Positions 35,796-44,721 of a stretch of 64,000 nucleotides of DNA are shown here, one piece after another (within the stretch, counting starts at the first letter, position 1; each line of letters begins with the position of its first letter). The DNA comes from Massilia sp. PDC64 (GTDB lineage Bacteria; Pseudomonadota; Gammaproteobacteria; Burkholderiales; Burkholderiaceae_D). The DNA lies in contig NZ_FMZS01000001.1 in assembly GCF_900101265.1 (NCBI RefSeq), forward strand, positions 124,001 to 188,000, written 5' to 3'. The position numbers were made by a program, and so were the translations under genes. The notes below the pieces were generated by a model. It saw only the letters and a list, made by a program, of their open reading frames with translations, did no database searches and was not told where the DNA came from.

Positions 35796-37694
35796 ATGAC
35801 CGCTTCCAAGTTTGCTTCGTCCGTTTCAGCCGCCGCACTCGCGCTGGCGCTGGCCTTTCCGGCACATGCCGACGTGCCTGCCCCCGTCGACCAGCCCTAC
35901 CCCGGCACCATCGTACTGAACGTCGATGCGACCGATTTGTCGCAGCAGATCTTCCGCATGCACATGACGATCCCGGTGAAGCCCGGCCCCCTCACCCTGC
36001 TGTACCCCCAATGGCTGCCCGCGAACCACGGCCCGAACGGCCCGATCACGCAGCTGGCGGGCCTGAAGTTCACGGCAAACGGCAAGCCCGTGGAATGGAA
36101 GCGCGACCCGGTGCACATGTACGCGTTCCACCTGACGGTCCCCGAGGGCGCGACGCGCCTGGAGGCGGAATACCAGTACCTGTCGCCGCTGGAACCGGGC
36201 CAGGGCCGCATCACGATGACGGACGATATCCTCGGCGTGCAATGGATCTCGACGACCCTGTACCCGGCCGGCTACGTCGCGCGCGGCATCAACGTGCAGG
36301 CCAACCTGAAGCTGCCCGCGGGCTGGCAGTACGCCACGGCGCTGGAGACGGACAGCCGTGCCGGCGACGACGTCCACTTCAAGGCGAGCGACCTGGAGAC
36401 GCTGATGGATTCCCCGCTGTTCGCGGGCCGCTACAGCAAGCGCTTCGACCTCGACCCGGGCGGCAAGGTGCCCGTGCGCCTGAACGTCTTCGCCGACAGC
36501 CCGGAAAGCCTGGAGGCGAAGCCCGAGCAGATCGCGGCGCACCGCGCGCTCGTGCAACAAGCGTATAAACTGTATGGTTCGTATCACTACGACCGCTACG
36601 ATTTCCTGTTCGCGCTGTCCGACGAATTCGGCGGCATCGGCCGCGAGCACCACCAGTCCAGCGAGAACGGCGTCAAGCCGGGCTATTTCACCGACTGGGC
36701 CAAGAGCGAAGCCGGGCGCGAGCTGCTGCCGCACGAATTCACGCACTCGTGGAACGGCAAGTTCCGTCGCCCGGCCGGCCAGAACGTCCCCAACTTCAAC
36801 ACCCCGATGGACAACGAGCTGCTGTGGGTGTACGAGGGCCAGACCCAGTACTGGGGCAATGTGCTGGCCGCCCGTTCCGGCCTCGTCTCGGCCGCCGGCG
36901 CGCGCGACGCGCTGGCCGCGAGCGCCGCGCGCTACGACAGCGTCGCGGGCCGCGCGTGGCGCGCCGTACAGGACACGGTCTACGACCCAATCCTCAACGC
37001 CCGCCGCGGCCTGGGCTGGCCGAACTGGCAGCGCAGCGAGGACTACTACGTCGAAGGCATGCTGATCTGGCTGGACGTCGACACGCGCATCCGCGAACTC
37101 TCGGGTGACAAGCGCTCGCTGGACGATTTCGCCCGTGCCTTCTACGGCGTGAACAACGGCAGCCACCTGCCCGCGTTCTACACGTTCGACGACGTCGTCG
37201 CGACGCTCAATAAAATCCAGCCGTACGACTGGGCGGGCTTCCTGCGCGCGAAGCTGGACGGCCACGGTCCCGGCGCCCCGCTGGACGGCCTCGCCCGCGC
37301 CGGCTGGAAGCTGGTCTACACGGACACGCCGACGGACTACCTGAAGGGCGTGGACGACCGCAACAAGGTGCAGGACCTGACGTACTCGCTCGGTTTCACG
37401 GTCGCGCAGGACGGCGCCGTGCGCAACGTCGTGTGGGACGGCCTGGCTTTTCGCGCGGGCCTGGCCGCCAACACGACCGTCATGGCCGTCAACGACCGCG
37501 TCTACAAGCCGGAGCTGCTCAAGGCCGCGATCAAGGAGGCGAAGGATGGCAAGCCCATTCGTCTCCTGGTCAGAAAGGGCAACGTGCTGCGTACGATTTC
37601 CCTCGACTACCGCGGCGGCCTGCGCTACCCGCGCCTGGAACGCATCGAGGGCACGAAGGATCGTTTGACGCCGATCTTCTCGGCGTTGAAGTAA
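35796..37694 (+). CDS. M61 family metallopeptidase with PDZ domain, exported
   Basis: This 632-residue periplasmic peptidase is of the M61 (glycyl aminopeptidase) family. A signal peptide ends near FPAHAD. An N-terminal beta domain is followed by the catalytic HEFTH (313-317) with a downstream NELLWVYEGQTQYWG glutamate ligand. A C-terminal PDZ domain (about 520-610) includes FRAGLAANTTVMAVNDRVY. The start at 35796 is chosen from the signal peptide; the ribosome site is weak. The substrate is unknown; members prefer N-terminal glycine or alanine. Confidence 0.92.
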   Translation: MTASKFASSVSAAALALALAFPAHADVPAPVDQPYPGTIVLNVDATDLSQQIFRMHMTIPVKPGPLTLLYPQWLPANHGPNGPITQLAGLKFTANGKPVEWKRDPVHMYAFHLTVPEGATRLEAEYQYLSPLEPGQGRITMTDDILGVQWISTTLYPAGYVARGINVQANLKLPAGWQYATALETDSRAGDDVHFKASDLETLMDSPLFAGRYSKRFDLDPGGKVPVRLNVFADSPESLEAKPEQIAAHRALVQQAYKLYGSYHYDRYDFLFALSDEFGGIGREHHQSSENGVKPGYFTDWAKSEAGRELLPHEFTHSWNGKFRRPAGQNVPNFNTPMDNELLWVYEGQTQYWGNVLAARSGLVSAAGARDALAASAARYDSVAGRAWRAVQDTVYDPILNARRGLGWPNWQRSEDYYVEGMLIWLDVDTRIRELSGDKRSLDDFARAFYGVNNGSHLPAFYTFDDVVATLNKIQPYDWAGFLRAKLDGHGPGAPLDGLARAGWKLVYTDTPTDYLKGVDDRNKVQDLTYSLGFTVAQDGAVRNVVWDGLAFRAGLAANTTVMAVNDRVYKPELLKAAIKEAKDGKPIRLLVRKGNVLRTISLDYRGGLRYPRLERIEGTKDRLTPIFSALK

Positions 37695-37773
37695 ATCACT
37701 AAACGCAAGTCATCAAACTGTCATATTTGCTCCTTAAGCTGGACCTGCCGACAACAACAAACAGGGGGGCAAC

Positions 37774-38547
37774 ATGAAGTGGATCCAAGAACTGCGCGCC
37801 GCACGGCTGCGGCGCACCTCGCCCTGGCAGGCCGCGCTGGCGGACCTGCCGGCGGGACTCCAGAGTTACTGGCGCGCGAGCGCCCCACGCGAATACGAAG
37901 GCATCCGGACGGATGCCTTTTTTTATGCCCGCGCGGCGGAAGGCCTGCTGCGCTTCTTCGACGCGGTCCGGCACAGCGGCCGGCCCTGCGCCCTGCCGTC
38001 GGAAGCGGCGGACTCCGTATGGCACGCGTGGCTGCGCTGGAATCCGGTGTCGCTGGAACGCTTCTGCGTGCGCCACTTCGGCGCGGCGGTGCCGCACGTC
38101 GAACGGGCCGCGCTCGTCGGGAACGCCCTGCTGCACACGTTCGCGGCCTGCCGCGCACGCGACGGCATCGCGCCGCGCAGCATGCGCCTGCCCGCGCTGT
38201 TCGGCCTGGACGCGCAACTGCGCATGCCGGGAGGGCACGGTTACTGGAGCCGGGCCGGCGAGATCGTCTACGCGCGCCTGAACGAACGCGGCCGCGGCAT
38301 GTGGCGCGCGCGGCCGCATCCCGAACTGGCGCTGACGGTGCTGTATGCGGCGGGCGTCGTCGACCGGCAGCTGCTGGCCGCCCACCTGGGCCGGCGTGAA
38401 GCCGGCGCCGACGGGGTATCCTGCGGCAGCATGGCTTTCGCGGACGGTGGCGACGCCTGCGCCGATGGCGGCGGCGACGGCGGGTGCGACGGCGGCGGCA
38501 GCGGGTGCGGCAGCAGCTGCGGGGGCGGCTGCGGCGGTGGCGACTAG
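37774..38547 (+). CDS. uncharacterised protein with Cys/Gly-rich C-terminal tail
   Basis: This 257-residue protein has no recognised function. The first 210 residues are globular and Arg/Ala-rich and contain VWHAWLRWNPVSLERFC, which recalls the WH motif of glycine-rich-domain (GRDP/DUF1399-like) proteins. The tail from about 215 is a low-complexity run of Gly, Asp and eight Cys, ending GCGSSCGGGCGGGD. Such tails often bind metal or form disulfides. There is no signal peptide. It stands alone between the M61 gene and a REPIN-like repeat. Confidence 0.7.
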   Translation: MKWIQELRAARLRRTSPWQAALADLPAGLQSYWRASAPREYEGIRTDAFFYARAAEGLLRFFDAVRHSGRPCALPSEAADSVWHAWLRWNPVSLERFCVRHFGAAVPHVERAALVGNALLHTFAACRARDGIAPRSMRLPALFGLDAQLRMPGGHGYWSRAGEIVYARLNERGRGMWRARPHPELALTVLYAAGVVDRQLLAAHLGRREAGADGVSCGSMAFADGGDACADGGGDGGCDGGGSGCGSSCGGGCGGGD

Positions 38548-38554
38548 TGTGAGA

Positions 38555-38640
38555 CGTCATTCCCGCGAAGGCGGGAATCCAAGTTGTACGCGTCGTGGTA
38601 ACGCATGCAGAACTTGGGTCCCCGCCTGCGCGGGGACGAC
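38555..38640. repeat. REPIN-like pair of inverted REP palindromes
   Basis: Two similar hairpin units face each other: ATTCCCGC-GAAG-GCGGGAAT (38559-38578) and GTCCCCGC-CTGC-GCGGGGAC (38618-38637). CCAAGTT (38579-38585) and AACTTGG (38611-38617) face inward around a 25-bp spacer. The right unit in reverse complement matches the left at most positions. This is the layout of a REPIN or BIME; no RAYT transposase is in the window. Confidence 0.75.
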
Positions 38641-38650
38641 GTGTGCACGC

Positions 38651-39286
38651 TCAGCGGATGATCGCCGCCAGCTCTTCGGCCACCTGCCGCCCCAGCAGGT
38701 GGATGTGCCAGCCGTCGACGAAGCCGTGGTGCGCCTGCACGGAGAACGGCAGCTGCAGCCCGTCCGGCCCGTCGCGGAAACGTCCCCACGCCAGCGACGG
38801 GATGTCCGGGTTGGCGATGGAGGCCATCGGATGCTGGATAGCCGTGAAGTCGAGCCACGGCATGCAGGTGACGAACACCTGGTCCTTCGCGTCGCGCGGC
38901 GACATCGTGCGGTACTTGATGTTCAGTTCCGTCATAGACGAAGCCTGTTCCCGCGCCGCCAGGCCGCGCGCGACGAATTCGCGCACGTCGTCGGACCAGT
39001 CGAACTGCGCGAAATTCAGGTCGCCATGCTGGTTCATCACGGTGAACGACGGCACGAGGCGGTCGATGCGGATGACTTCACCGTCCACGATCCGGTAGCG
39101 GAAATTCTCCACCTTCAGCACGGCGCGCAGCACGGCGCACAGCATCACGTGGAACGGCGCCAGGCCCTGTTCCTTGCACCACGGCCGGAAATCCGGGACG
39201 TGCAAGGTAAAGCACAGGTTGACCGCGGGGCTTTCCATGCGGTCGAAGAAATCGAAGCGGTCGCGCCGCCGTTCGAAATCACGCAT
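38651..39286 (-). CDS. chloramphenicol acetyltransferase-like acyltransferase
   Basis: This 211-residue protein is of the type A CAT fold. The catalytic HHGFVDG lies at 186-192, matching the HHxxxDG motif of CAT, preceded by LPFSVQ. The sequence has the CAT N-terminal F.FFDRMESPAVNLCFTLHV and NFRYRI segments. The start at 39286 (GGGAG upstream) overlaps the hydrolase stop by 8 bp. Chromosomal relatives are not proven drug-resistance enzymes; the acceptor could be another hydroxyl compound. Resistance should not be inferred from the fold alone. Confidence 0.85.
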   Translation of the reverse strand: MRDFERRRDRFDFFDRMESPAVNLCFTLHVPDFRPWCKEQGLAPFHVMLCAVLRAVLKVENFRYRIVDGEVIRIDRLVPSFTVMNQHGDLNFAQFDWSDDVREFVARGLAAREQASSMTELNIKYRTMSPRDAKDQVFVTCMPWLDFTAIQHPMASIANPDIPSLAWGRFRDGPDGLQLPFSVQAHHGFVDGWHIHLLGRQVAEELAAIIR

Positions 39287-40055
39287 GCGCCGCTCCCGCA
39301 TCGAGGTAGCGCGCGCTCCACGCCGAGATGACGCCGGCCACGTACGCGGCATCCTCGCGCCGCGTGATCAGGTGGTCCATGCCGTCGAGCGAGACGAAAC
39401 TCTTCGGATGCTGCGCCAGCTCGAAGATGCGCGTCGCGTTGTCCATGCTGACGGTATCGTCGTGCGGCGCCTGCATCACGAGCAGCGCGCGCCCGAGGGT
39501 GGCGATCTTCTCGTGCAGCCGGTGCCGGCCGGCGTCCTCGACGAAGTGCTGGCGGATATTGAAATCGCGCCCGGCCAGTTTGACCCGCGCCTCGCCCAGT
39601 TGCGCGATCGTGTCGAGGTGCTCGCCCAGCAGTTTGTTGACGACGTAGTGCGGATCGCTGGGCGCCGCAATCGTCACGATGGCCTTTGCCTCCGGCACGC
39701 GCTGGGCCGCCGCCAGCACGGCCGCGCCGCCCAGGCTGTGGCCGATCAGCAGTTGCGGCGCCGCGAATCTCTCGCGCATGTGATCGGCGGCCGCGACGAG
39801 GTCTTCGACGTTCGAGGAAAAATTGGTGTCGGCAAAATCGCCCTGGCTGGCCCCGAGGCCGGCGAAGTCGAAACGCAGCACGGCGATGCCCAGCGCCGCC
39901 AGGCCGCGCGAGATGAAGGTGGCGGCCAGCACGTCCTTGCTGCACGTGAAGCAGTGGGCAAAGATGCCGTAGGCGCGCGGCGTGCCGGTGGGGGCGTCCA
40001 GCTTGGCGGAGAGCTTGCCGTGGGGGCCGGGGAAGTCGATACGTTCGGTGAGCAT
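39279..40055 (-). CDS. alpha/beta hydrolase
   Basis: This 258-residue serine hydrolase has the nucleophile elbow GHSLGG, an oxyanion region FAHCFTCSKD and a late histidine in MDHLITRRED. The start at 40055 (MLTERIDFPG) is preferred over 40094. Relatives are often the N-terminal half of OsmC-fusion proteins; no OsmC domain is here. The 8-bp overlap with the CAT-like gene implies a two-gene operon. Confidence 0.9.
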   Translation of the reverse strand: MLTERIDFPGPHGKLSAKLDAPTGTPRAYGIFAHCFTCSKDVLAATFISRGLAALGIAVLRFDFAGLGASQGDFADTNFSSNVEDLVAAADHMRERFAAPQLLIGHSLGGAAVLAAAQRVPEAKAIVTIAAPSDPHYVVNKLLGEHLDTIAQLGEARVKLAGRDFNIRQHFVEDAGRHRLHEKIATLGRALLVMQAPHDDTVSMDNATRIFELAQHPKSFVSLDGMDHLITRREDAAYVAGVISAWSARYLDAGAAHA

Positions 40056-40196
40056 GATGGTTCCGTGGTCGTTGCAATGCGCATTGTGGAACAAGCCGGG
40101 AATCTTTGCCAGGCACGGCGTTCCATGAGTGGAAATGCGTGAGCTTTCGGGACCGCGGAGCCGTTATGCTGGAGGCTTACCTGAAGGAGAACCCAC

Positions 40197-40391
40197 ATGC
40201 GCCTCATCATCGCCCTGATCCTGCCCTGGCTGACCTTTTTCACCATCGGCCGCCCGCTCGCCGGCCTCATCTGCCTGATCCTGCAGGTCACCCTGATCGG
40301 CTGGCTGCCGGCCACGATCTGGGCCGTGTATGCGCTCAGCCAGTTCAAGACCGACCAGAAAATCGAACGGGCGCTGCGGCAGCGGGCATGA
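40197..40391 (+). CDS. Pmp3/YqaE family small membrane protein
   Basis: This is a 64-residue protein with two membrane helices (about 5-24 and 28-50), LIIALILPWLTFFTIGRPLA, in the Pmp3/YqaE/stress-response family. AAGGAG lies upstream. It overlaps the YceI-like gene by an ATGA, so both are co-translated. The function in bacteria is unclear. Confidence 0.88.
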   Translation: MRLIIALILPWLTFFTIGRPLAGLICLILQVTLIGWLPATIWAVYALSQFKTDQKIERALRQRA

Positions 40392-41080
40392 ACGCACCGG
40401 GGCGCCTCCTGCCGCTGCTGGTGCTGCTGACCGCCTGCGGACAGCCGCTGGCGCCGCAGGTACCGCCGCTGCCCGGTCCCGGTGTGCCTGCGGCTGCCGA
40501 CGCGTATCGCAGCGCGGCCGTGGCGGGCGCCGCCGTCTATGCGGTCGACCCGAACGCCTCGCTGCTGGCCGTGACGGTACGCCGCGGCGGCCTGATGGCG
40601 CGGCTCGGGCACGACCACGTGGTGGCCAGCCACGCGCTGACGGGTTATGCCGCGCCCGCCATGGGCCGGGCCGACGTCTCGTTCCGCCTCGACCAGCTGA
40701 CCGTCGACGAACCACCGCTGCTGCGCGACGCGGGCATCGACACGTCGCCGTCGCCGGAAGCGGTCGAGGGCACGCGCAAAAACATGCTCGGCCCGGTGCT
40801 GGACGCGCAGCGCTATCCCGTGGTGACGCTGCATGCGGAACTGCCCACGGACGGCCGGCTGCGCGTCGCCGTCACGCTGCACGGCACGACGCGCCGGATG
40901 GACCTGCCGGCCACGGTGCGGGTCGACGAGAAACAGGTGAGCGCGAGCGGCACGGCGCACCTGAAGCAGACCGATTTCGGCATCACCCCGTTCTCCGTGG
41001 GCGCCGGGCTGCTGGCGGTGCAGGACGAACTCGAGGTGCGCTTTGACATCGTCGCGCGGCGCTGGAGTCCGCCCTCATGA
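40388..41080 (+). CDS. YceI-family lipoprotein
   Basis: This 230-residue exported protein has a lipobox LTAC at about residue 14-17 (MNAPGRLLPLLVLLTACG). The YceI lipocalin-like fold is evident: YAVDPNASLLAVTVRRGGLM, then ARLGHDHVVASHALTGY, and AHLKQTDFGITPFSVG near the end. The fold binds polyisoprenoids or other hydrophobic ligands. It overlaps the Pmp3 gene by ATGA upstream and the next membrane protein by ATGA downstream. Confidence 0.9.
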   Translation: MNAPGRLLPLLVLLTACGQPLAPQVPPLPGPGVPAAADAYRSAAVAGAAVYAVDPNASLLAVTVRRGGLMARLGHDHVVASHALTGYAAPAMGRADVSFRLDQLTVDEPPLLRDAGIDTSPSPEAVEGTRKNMLGPVLDAQRYPVVTLHAELPTDGRLRVAVTLHGTTRRMDLPATVRVDEKQVSASGTAHLKQTDFGITPFSVGAGLLAVQDELEVRFDIVARRWSPPS

Positions 41081-42051
41081 CACCGAAAAGCGCCATCGGC
41101 GTGCTGCTCTGGTCGGCCGGTCACCTCGTCAATGCGCTGGCCCTGCTGGCGGCCGGCATGTATGTCCTGTTCTGCGTCGCCTGGCTGCATGCGCCGCTGC
41201 TGGACGTCCTGCGCCTGACCGCCACGATGGTGCTCCCCATCGTCGGGCTGGCGTGGCTGGTCCGCTGGGGTGGCCGGCGGCTGTGGAAACCTGTACCCGC
41301 GAACCCTCCCTCGCCCGCCAGGCGCTTGCTGCTGGCCGTGGCGGGCGTCGCCGTGGCCGTTGCCTGCGGCTCGAACATCCGCGCCGGGGTGCGGGATTAC
41401 CAGTGCAGCGTCGACCGGTCCCGGCACGCGATCGGCACGCGAACAGATGGTGTCATGCACGTGTGCGCGACCGATCTCGATCGTTACGACATCGGGTTCC
41501 AATCGCTCGCGCGGGCCACCCGCAAGCTCGCGTTCACGCCAGTCGACCTGACGCACACGCCGTTCGCACAGTTCGAACCCTTGGGCGGCCGGGCCGAAGA
41601 CGTCACCGACGTCCGCTCGCGCCTGTACCGCGGCTTTCGCATGCCGGACGGGCACCGGGTCACCCTGTTCGAACACGACATGTCCGCCGACGGCAGCCGC
41701 AGCTGGCGCGATCCGAAGGACGAGCCGGAGCGCATCAACGGCCTGCCGGCCAGGCTCGTCGTCATGGAAACCTCGTCGGGCCAAGCGGTCTCGGTGCTGT
41801 CCTGGTTCGAGGGCCGGCGCATGTACGAGTTGTGGGTCGATGCCAACGTCATACACGTTCCCTTGCGCGAGCGGTTGTTCGCGCTGGCCGCATCGCTGCC
41901 GCGGGCCGTGCCGGCGTGCCCGAACGAGCCGGCGCGGCCACCGATGCGCTTCGATGCCCACGGCAATCCTGTCGATGAGCCGATGCCCCAGGTACTGACG
42001 CAGGCGCAGGTGGATGCGATGGTGGTCGGGAGCAAGCGGCCTTGCAAATGA
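41077..42051 (+). CDS. uncharacterised membrane protein with periplasmic domain
   Basis: This 324-residue protein is not recognised. Three hydrophobic segments (about 8-30, 40-62, 84-98) precede a soluble domain of about 225 residues with two Cys (RDYQCSV, HVCATDL) and the motif RLVVMETSSGQAVSVLSWF. Translational coupling to the YceI-like gene suggests a shared envelope function. Confidence 0.75.
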   Translation: MTPKSAIGVLLWSAGHLVNALALLAAGMYVLFCVAWLHAPLLDVLRLTATMVLPIVGLAWLVRWGGRRLWKPVPANPPSPARRLLLAVAGVAVAVACGSNIRAGVRDYQCSVDRSRHAIGTRTDGVMHVCATDLDRYDIGFQSLARATRKLAFTPVDLTHTPFAQFEPLGGRAEDVTDVRSRLYRGFRMPDGHRVTLFEHDMSADGSRSWRDPKDEPERINGLPARLVVMETSSGQAVSVLSWFEGRRMYELWVDANVIHVPLRERLFALAASLPRAVPACPNEPARPPMRFDAHGNPVDEPMPQVLTQAQVDAMVVGSKRPCK

Positions 42052-42096
42052 GTACATAAACGAATTATCTGGATTGGTTCACCAAGGGCGTATGAC

Positions 42097-42591
42097 ATGA
42101 AGTTCAAATCCCTGTACTTTTTCTTGTTATTGACGCTGTGTGGTCGCGGTATGAGTGCCGACTTCTGCAGGTATCCAAATACCAACCAGCTAGCCTGGGA
42201 CAAAGAATTCTCGCCGGCTATTCATCGGTTCCTTGGCGAGAGGCAGGAGAACTTTTTTTACCGCGGGCCGCTCTACGGGCAGGTTCTTGCAGGCCTTGGA
42301 GGCCCGCCTGATGAGATCATCAGTGTCGAGAACAAGCTGCGATTTGCGTCGGCATGCCGTGCCCATAGCTGCACCGAGAAAGCGGCAGTGCTCATTGCCT
42401 GTCCCGATAAAGTGGTTGCTGTTGGAATCCTCCACTTCGATCCCGATACAATGGCAGCGACTCTCACCGTCTACTCCCCGAAGCTGAACCCCACGATACG
42501 ATCCGCTTTTTCGGTTTGGCGAGAAAAAATCGCCCAACAGGACGACATCGAGATCGCAATGGAATACCGGCAGCTTGGTCCTGAGCGTTAG
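42097..42591 (+). CDS. secreted protein, possible Ivy-like lysozyme inhibitor
   Basis: This 164-residue exported protein (signal peptide ending about LCGRGMSA) has lower G+C than its neighbours. The segment ACRAHSCTEKAAVLIA recalls the CKPHxC loop through which Ivy-type inhibitors block C-type lysozyme, and the size fits. The overall similarity is weak by eye. The gene stands alone between the YceI cluster and imuB, and ends 2 bp before the convergent imuB stop. Confidence 0.6.
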   Translation: MKFKSLYFFLLLTLCGRGMSADFCRYPNTNQLAWDKEFSPAIHRFLGERQENFFYRGPLYGQVLAGLGGPPDEIISVENKLRFASACRAHSCTEKAAVLIACPDKVVAVGILHFDPDTMAATLTVYSPKLNPTIRSAFSVWREKIAQQDDIEIAMEYRQLGPER

Positions 42592-42593
42592 CC

Positions 42594-44081
42594 TCACCCA
42601 AACAACCCGTGCAAATACCACTTCGGCCCATTGTCATCGGCCCCGATCCGTTCCCGATACACCCAGTACAGCGTGTGATCCAACCCCTCGGCAATGAAGT
42701 AATCGCGCGTCTCCGGCCCATCCCACCAGCCGGCCTCGAGACGCTCCGGATTCGACGCCATCCGCAGCGGTGAGCCGTAAAACGGCCGGTGGTCGCGCAT
42801 CAGCAGCGCGATCGGCCGCGCCAGCAGCCACGTGGGGCGCGGCAGGCTCAGCACGTCGGGCGGCAGTTGCGCGTTGCGGGCCTTGTCGCTGACCTTCTGC
42901 TGCACCGGCACCCACACGTTGGCCTGTTCCGGGCGGTAGTCGGCCAGCGGCAGCGGTTGCAGGACGTTTTCCGCGCCCAGGCGCGCGGCCAGCAGTTCCA
43001 GCATGCGCATGCGGTCGTCCTCGCTGCCGCCCGGTTCGGGGAACAGCGATGCGTTCGGCGGCGCCATCGGCCGTACCTGCAACGCTTCCAGCGCGAGGCC
43101 GATCACGGGTGCGTCCAGCACGAGCCGGCCCAGGCGTTCCTTCAGCAGGCGCACGAGGTGTTCGTCGCGCCACGTCGGTTCGGCCAGCACGATCTCGACG
43201 CCCGTCGGCGGACGCGCGACGCGGCCCCGTTCGTGTTCCAGCTGCAGCGTGATGCGCTCCACCGCCAGCTGGCGCGCGCACAGCCACCCGGTCAGCTGCA
43301 GCAGCAGGCATTGGGCACCCGCCAGCAGCAGGTCGGCGTCGTCGATGCGGTCGTACAGTTCCAGCCGCGCGCGGAAGGTTTCCGGTGGCGCGATCCATTC
43401 GTACAGTTCCGGCACGAGACCGTAGGCGGCGTCGAGCAGGTCGAGCAGCTCGCGGCCGCAGCGCCGCTGCAGGCCGGGACGCGGCAGGCGGCGCAGGTCG
43501 CCCAGCGTGTGGCAGCCGATGCCGTCGAACCACGCCGCGTACGGCCGCGCCGGCGGCATCAGGAGCACTGCCAGCCGGTCGAGCCGGCGCAGCAGCGCTT
43601 CCATGCGCACGGCGCGGCCCGCATTCGCGCGCGCCAGCAGCCACGCGCCGCGCGCGGTGGGCGCGCATGCGAGCGAGGCCGTGAAGCCCAGCGCACGCAC
43701 ATTCGCGTGCACGCGCCGGCACAGCGCGCGGATGCCGCCGAACAGGCGCAAGCTCGCGCCGACGTCCATCACCAGGGTCGACTCCTCCCCTTCCGCGACC
43801 TGCGGCGTGTACTGCAGCAGGGCCAGCGCCACGGCCTGGCGCGCGTCCGCCTCCAGCGCCGGCGCGCGCTCGTGGATGCGCGCGTCCGGCAGCAGCATCA
43901 GCACGCCGCCGCGACGCATGCCGGTGCGCACGCCCGCGTCCTGCGCGACTTGCGACGCCACCAGCACGCGCTCCTGCTCGAGCACCACGGTGCCAACGTC
44001 AGTACCGGCGTCAGTGGACCAGCTCGGTGTGAACACCTCCAGCGGCAACCGGGGCAGGTGCAGTGCGATCCACAGGCGCAT
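42594..44081 (-). CDS. imuB: ImuB, catalytically inactive Y-family polymerase
   Basis: ImuB is a scaffold of the SOS mutasome that brings DnaE2 to the beta clamp. The 495-residue protein starts MRLWIALHLPRLPLEVF; the catalytic acidic residues of active Y-family polymerases (I-D-M-D) are replaced by LHLPRL. A clamp-binding-like PNASLFPEP lies near residues 342-350. It overlaps imuA by 71 bp. The matching polymerase dnaE2 is encoded at 10838-14056, separate from this pair. Confidence 0.95.
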   Translation of the reverse strand: MRLWIALHLPRLPLEVFTPSWSTDAGTDVGTVVLEQERVLVASQVAQDAGVRTGMRRGGVLMLLPDARIHERAPALEADARQAVALALLQYTPQVAEGEESTLVMDVGASLRLFGGIRALCRRVHANVRALGFTASLACAPTARGAWLLARANAGRAVRMEALLRRLDRLAVLLMPPARPYAAWFDGIGCHTLGDLRRLPRPGLQRRCGRELLDLLDAAYGLVPELYEWIAPPETFRARLELYDRIDDADLLLAGAQCLLLQLTGWLCARQLAVERITLQLEHERGRVARPPTGVEIVLAEPTWRDEHLVRLLKERLGRLVLDAPVIGLALEALQVRPMAPPNASLFPEPGGSEDDRMRMLELLAARLGAENVLQPLPLADYRPEQANVWVPVQQKVSDKARNAQLPPDVLSLPRPTWLLARPIALLMRDHRPFYGSPLRMASNPERLEAGWWDGPETRDYFIAEGLDHTLYWVYRERIGADDNGPKWYLHGLFG

Positions 44082-44721
44082 GGCGATTGGGCAGGTAAGA
44101 GGTCAGGGGAAGGAACAGGGTCGCGTCGCGCTGCGGTCCGCGGCGTTTGACGAAACCGATCTCGATACCGCCCGCCTGCGGGCGCAGGGACAGGCGCAGC
44201 GGCGCCGGCGAGGCGTCCTGGGCGGCCGCCAGCGGACGCAGCATGAAGAACAGGGTTTCCCCCGCCTGCGCAGCCAGGTGCAGGCGACGCAGGTTTTCGG
44301 CGCGGACATTGTTCTGCCAGAACAGCAGCGCGCCGCAACTGCCGCTGCGCAGCACCTGTTCCGCCGCCCACAACGCGTCCGCCGTGCGGGTCGCGCGCAC
44401 CCAGATCAGTTGCGAAGGCGGCACCCCGAGAGCCGCCATCGCCAGCGCCTGGGGCGGATGCGGCGGCTGCAGCAGCACGATGCGCCGCTGCGCCACGGCC
44501 GCCAGCGCGGGGCGCAGCAGCCGCATCTCGCCGATGCCGGGCTGTTGCAGCAGCAGGTCGACGAGCGTGCCCGTCGGCCAGCCTCCGCCGGGCAACTGGG
44601 CAGACAGCGTGGGATGGCCGGTATCGATGCAGCGCGTGTCGCTACGCGCCAGCTGCGAGGCAAGCCAGAGCGACGGATGCAAGGATTCCGGCGCTGCAGA
44701 TATTGAACCTGAGCAATTCAT
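44011..44721 (-). CDS. imuA: ImuA, RecA-related mutasome partner
   Basis: ImuA works with ImuB and DnaE2 in SOS mutagenesis; it is a RecA-fold, SulA-like protein. The 236-residue product shows LPGGGWPTGTLVDLLLQQP, the RecA-like nucleotide-binding region without a full Walker A lysine, then RIVLLQPPHPPQA and ATRTADALWAAEQVL. A start at 44721 is used because an upstream ATG at 44751 lies inside the LexA box. A promoter and LexA box lie directly upstream. Confidence 0.93.
   Translation of the reverse strand: MNCSGSISAAPESLHPSLWLASQLARSDTRCIDTGHPTLSAQLPGGGWPTGTLVDLLLQQPGIGEMRLLRPALAAVAQRRIVLLQPPHPPQALAMAALGVPPSQLIWVRATRTADALWAAEQVLRSGSCGALLFWQNNVRAENLRRLHLAAQAGETLFFMLRPLAAAQDASPAPLRLSLRPQAGGIEIGFVKRRGPQRDATLFLPLTSYLPNRHAPVDRTAPAPVAAGGVHTELVH

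Noticed and set aside
38430..38547. Cys/Gly-rich stretch as a microcin or RiPP precursor
   Set aside because: It is the in-frame tail of a 257-residue protein, with no leader, protease or modification genes nearby.
38555..38640. Short repeats considered as a CRISPR array
   Set aside because: Only two units, inverted relative to each other, with no spacers or cas genes; this is a REPIN layout.
38651..39286. Calling the CAT-like gene a chloramphenicol resistance gene
   Set aside because: Fold and HHxxxDG motif fit, but chromosomal CAT-like proteins often act on other substrates and there is no mobile context.
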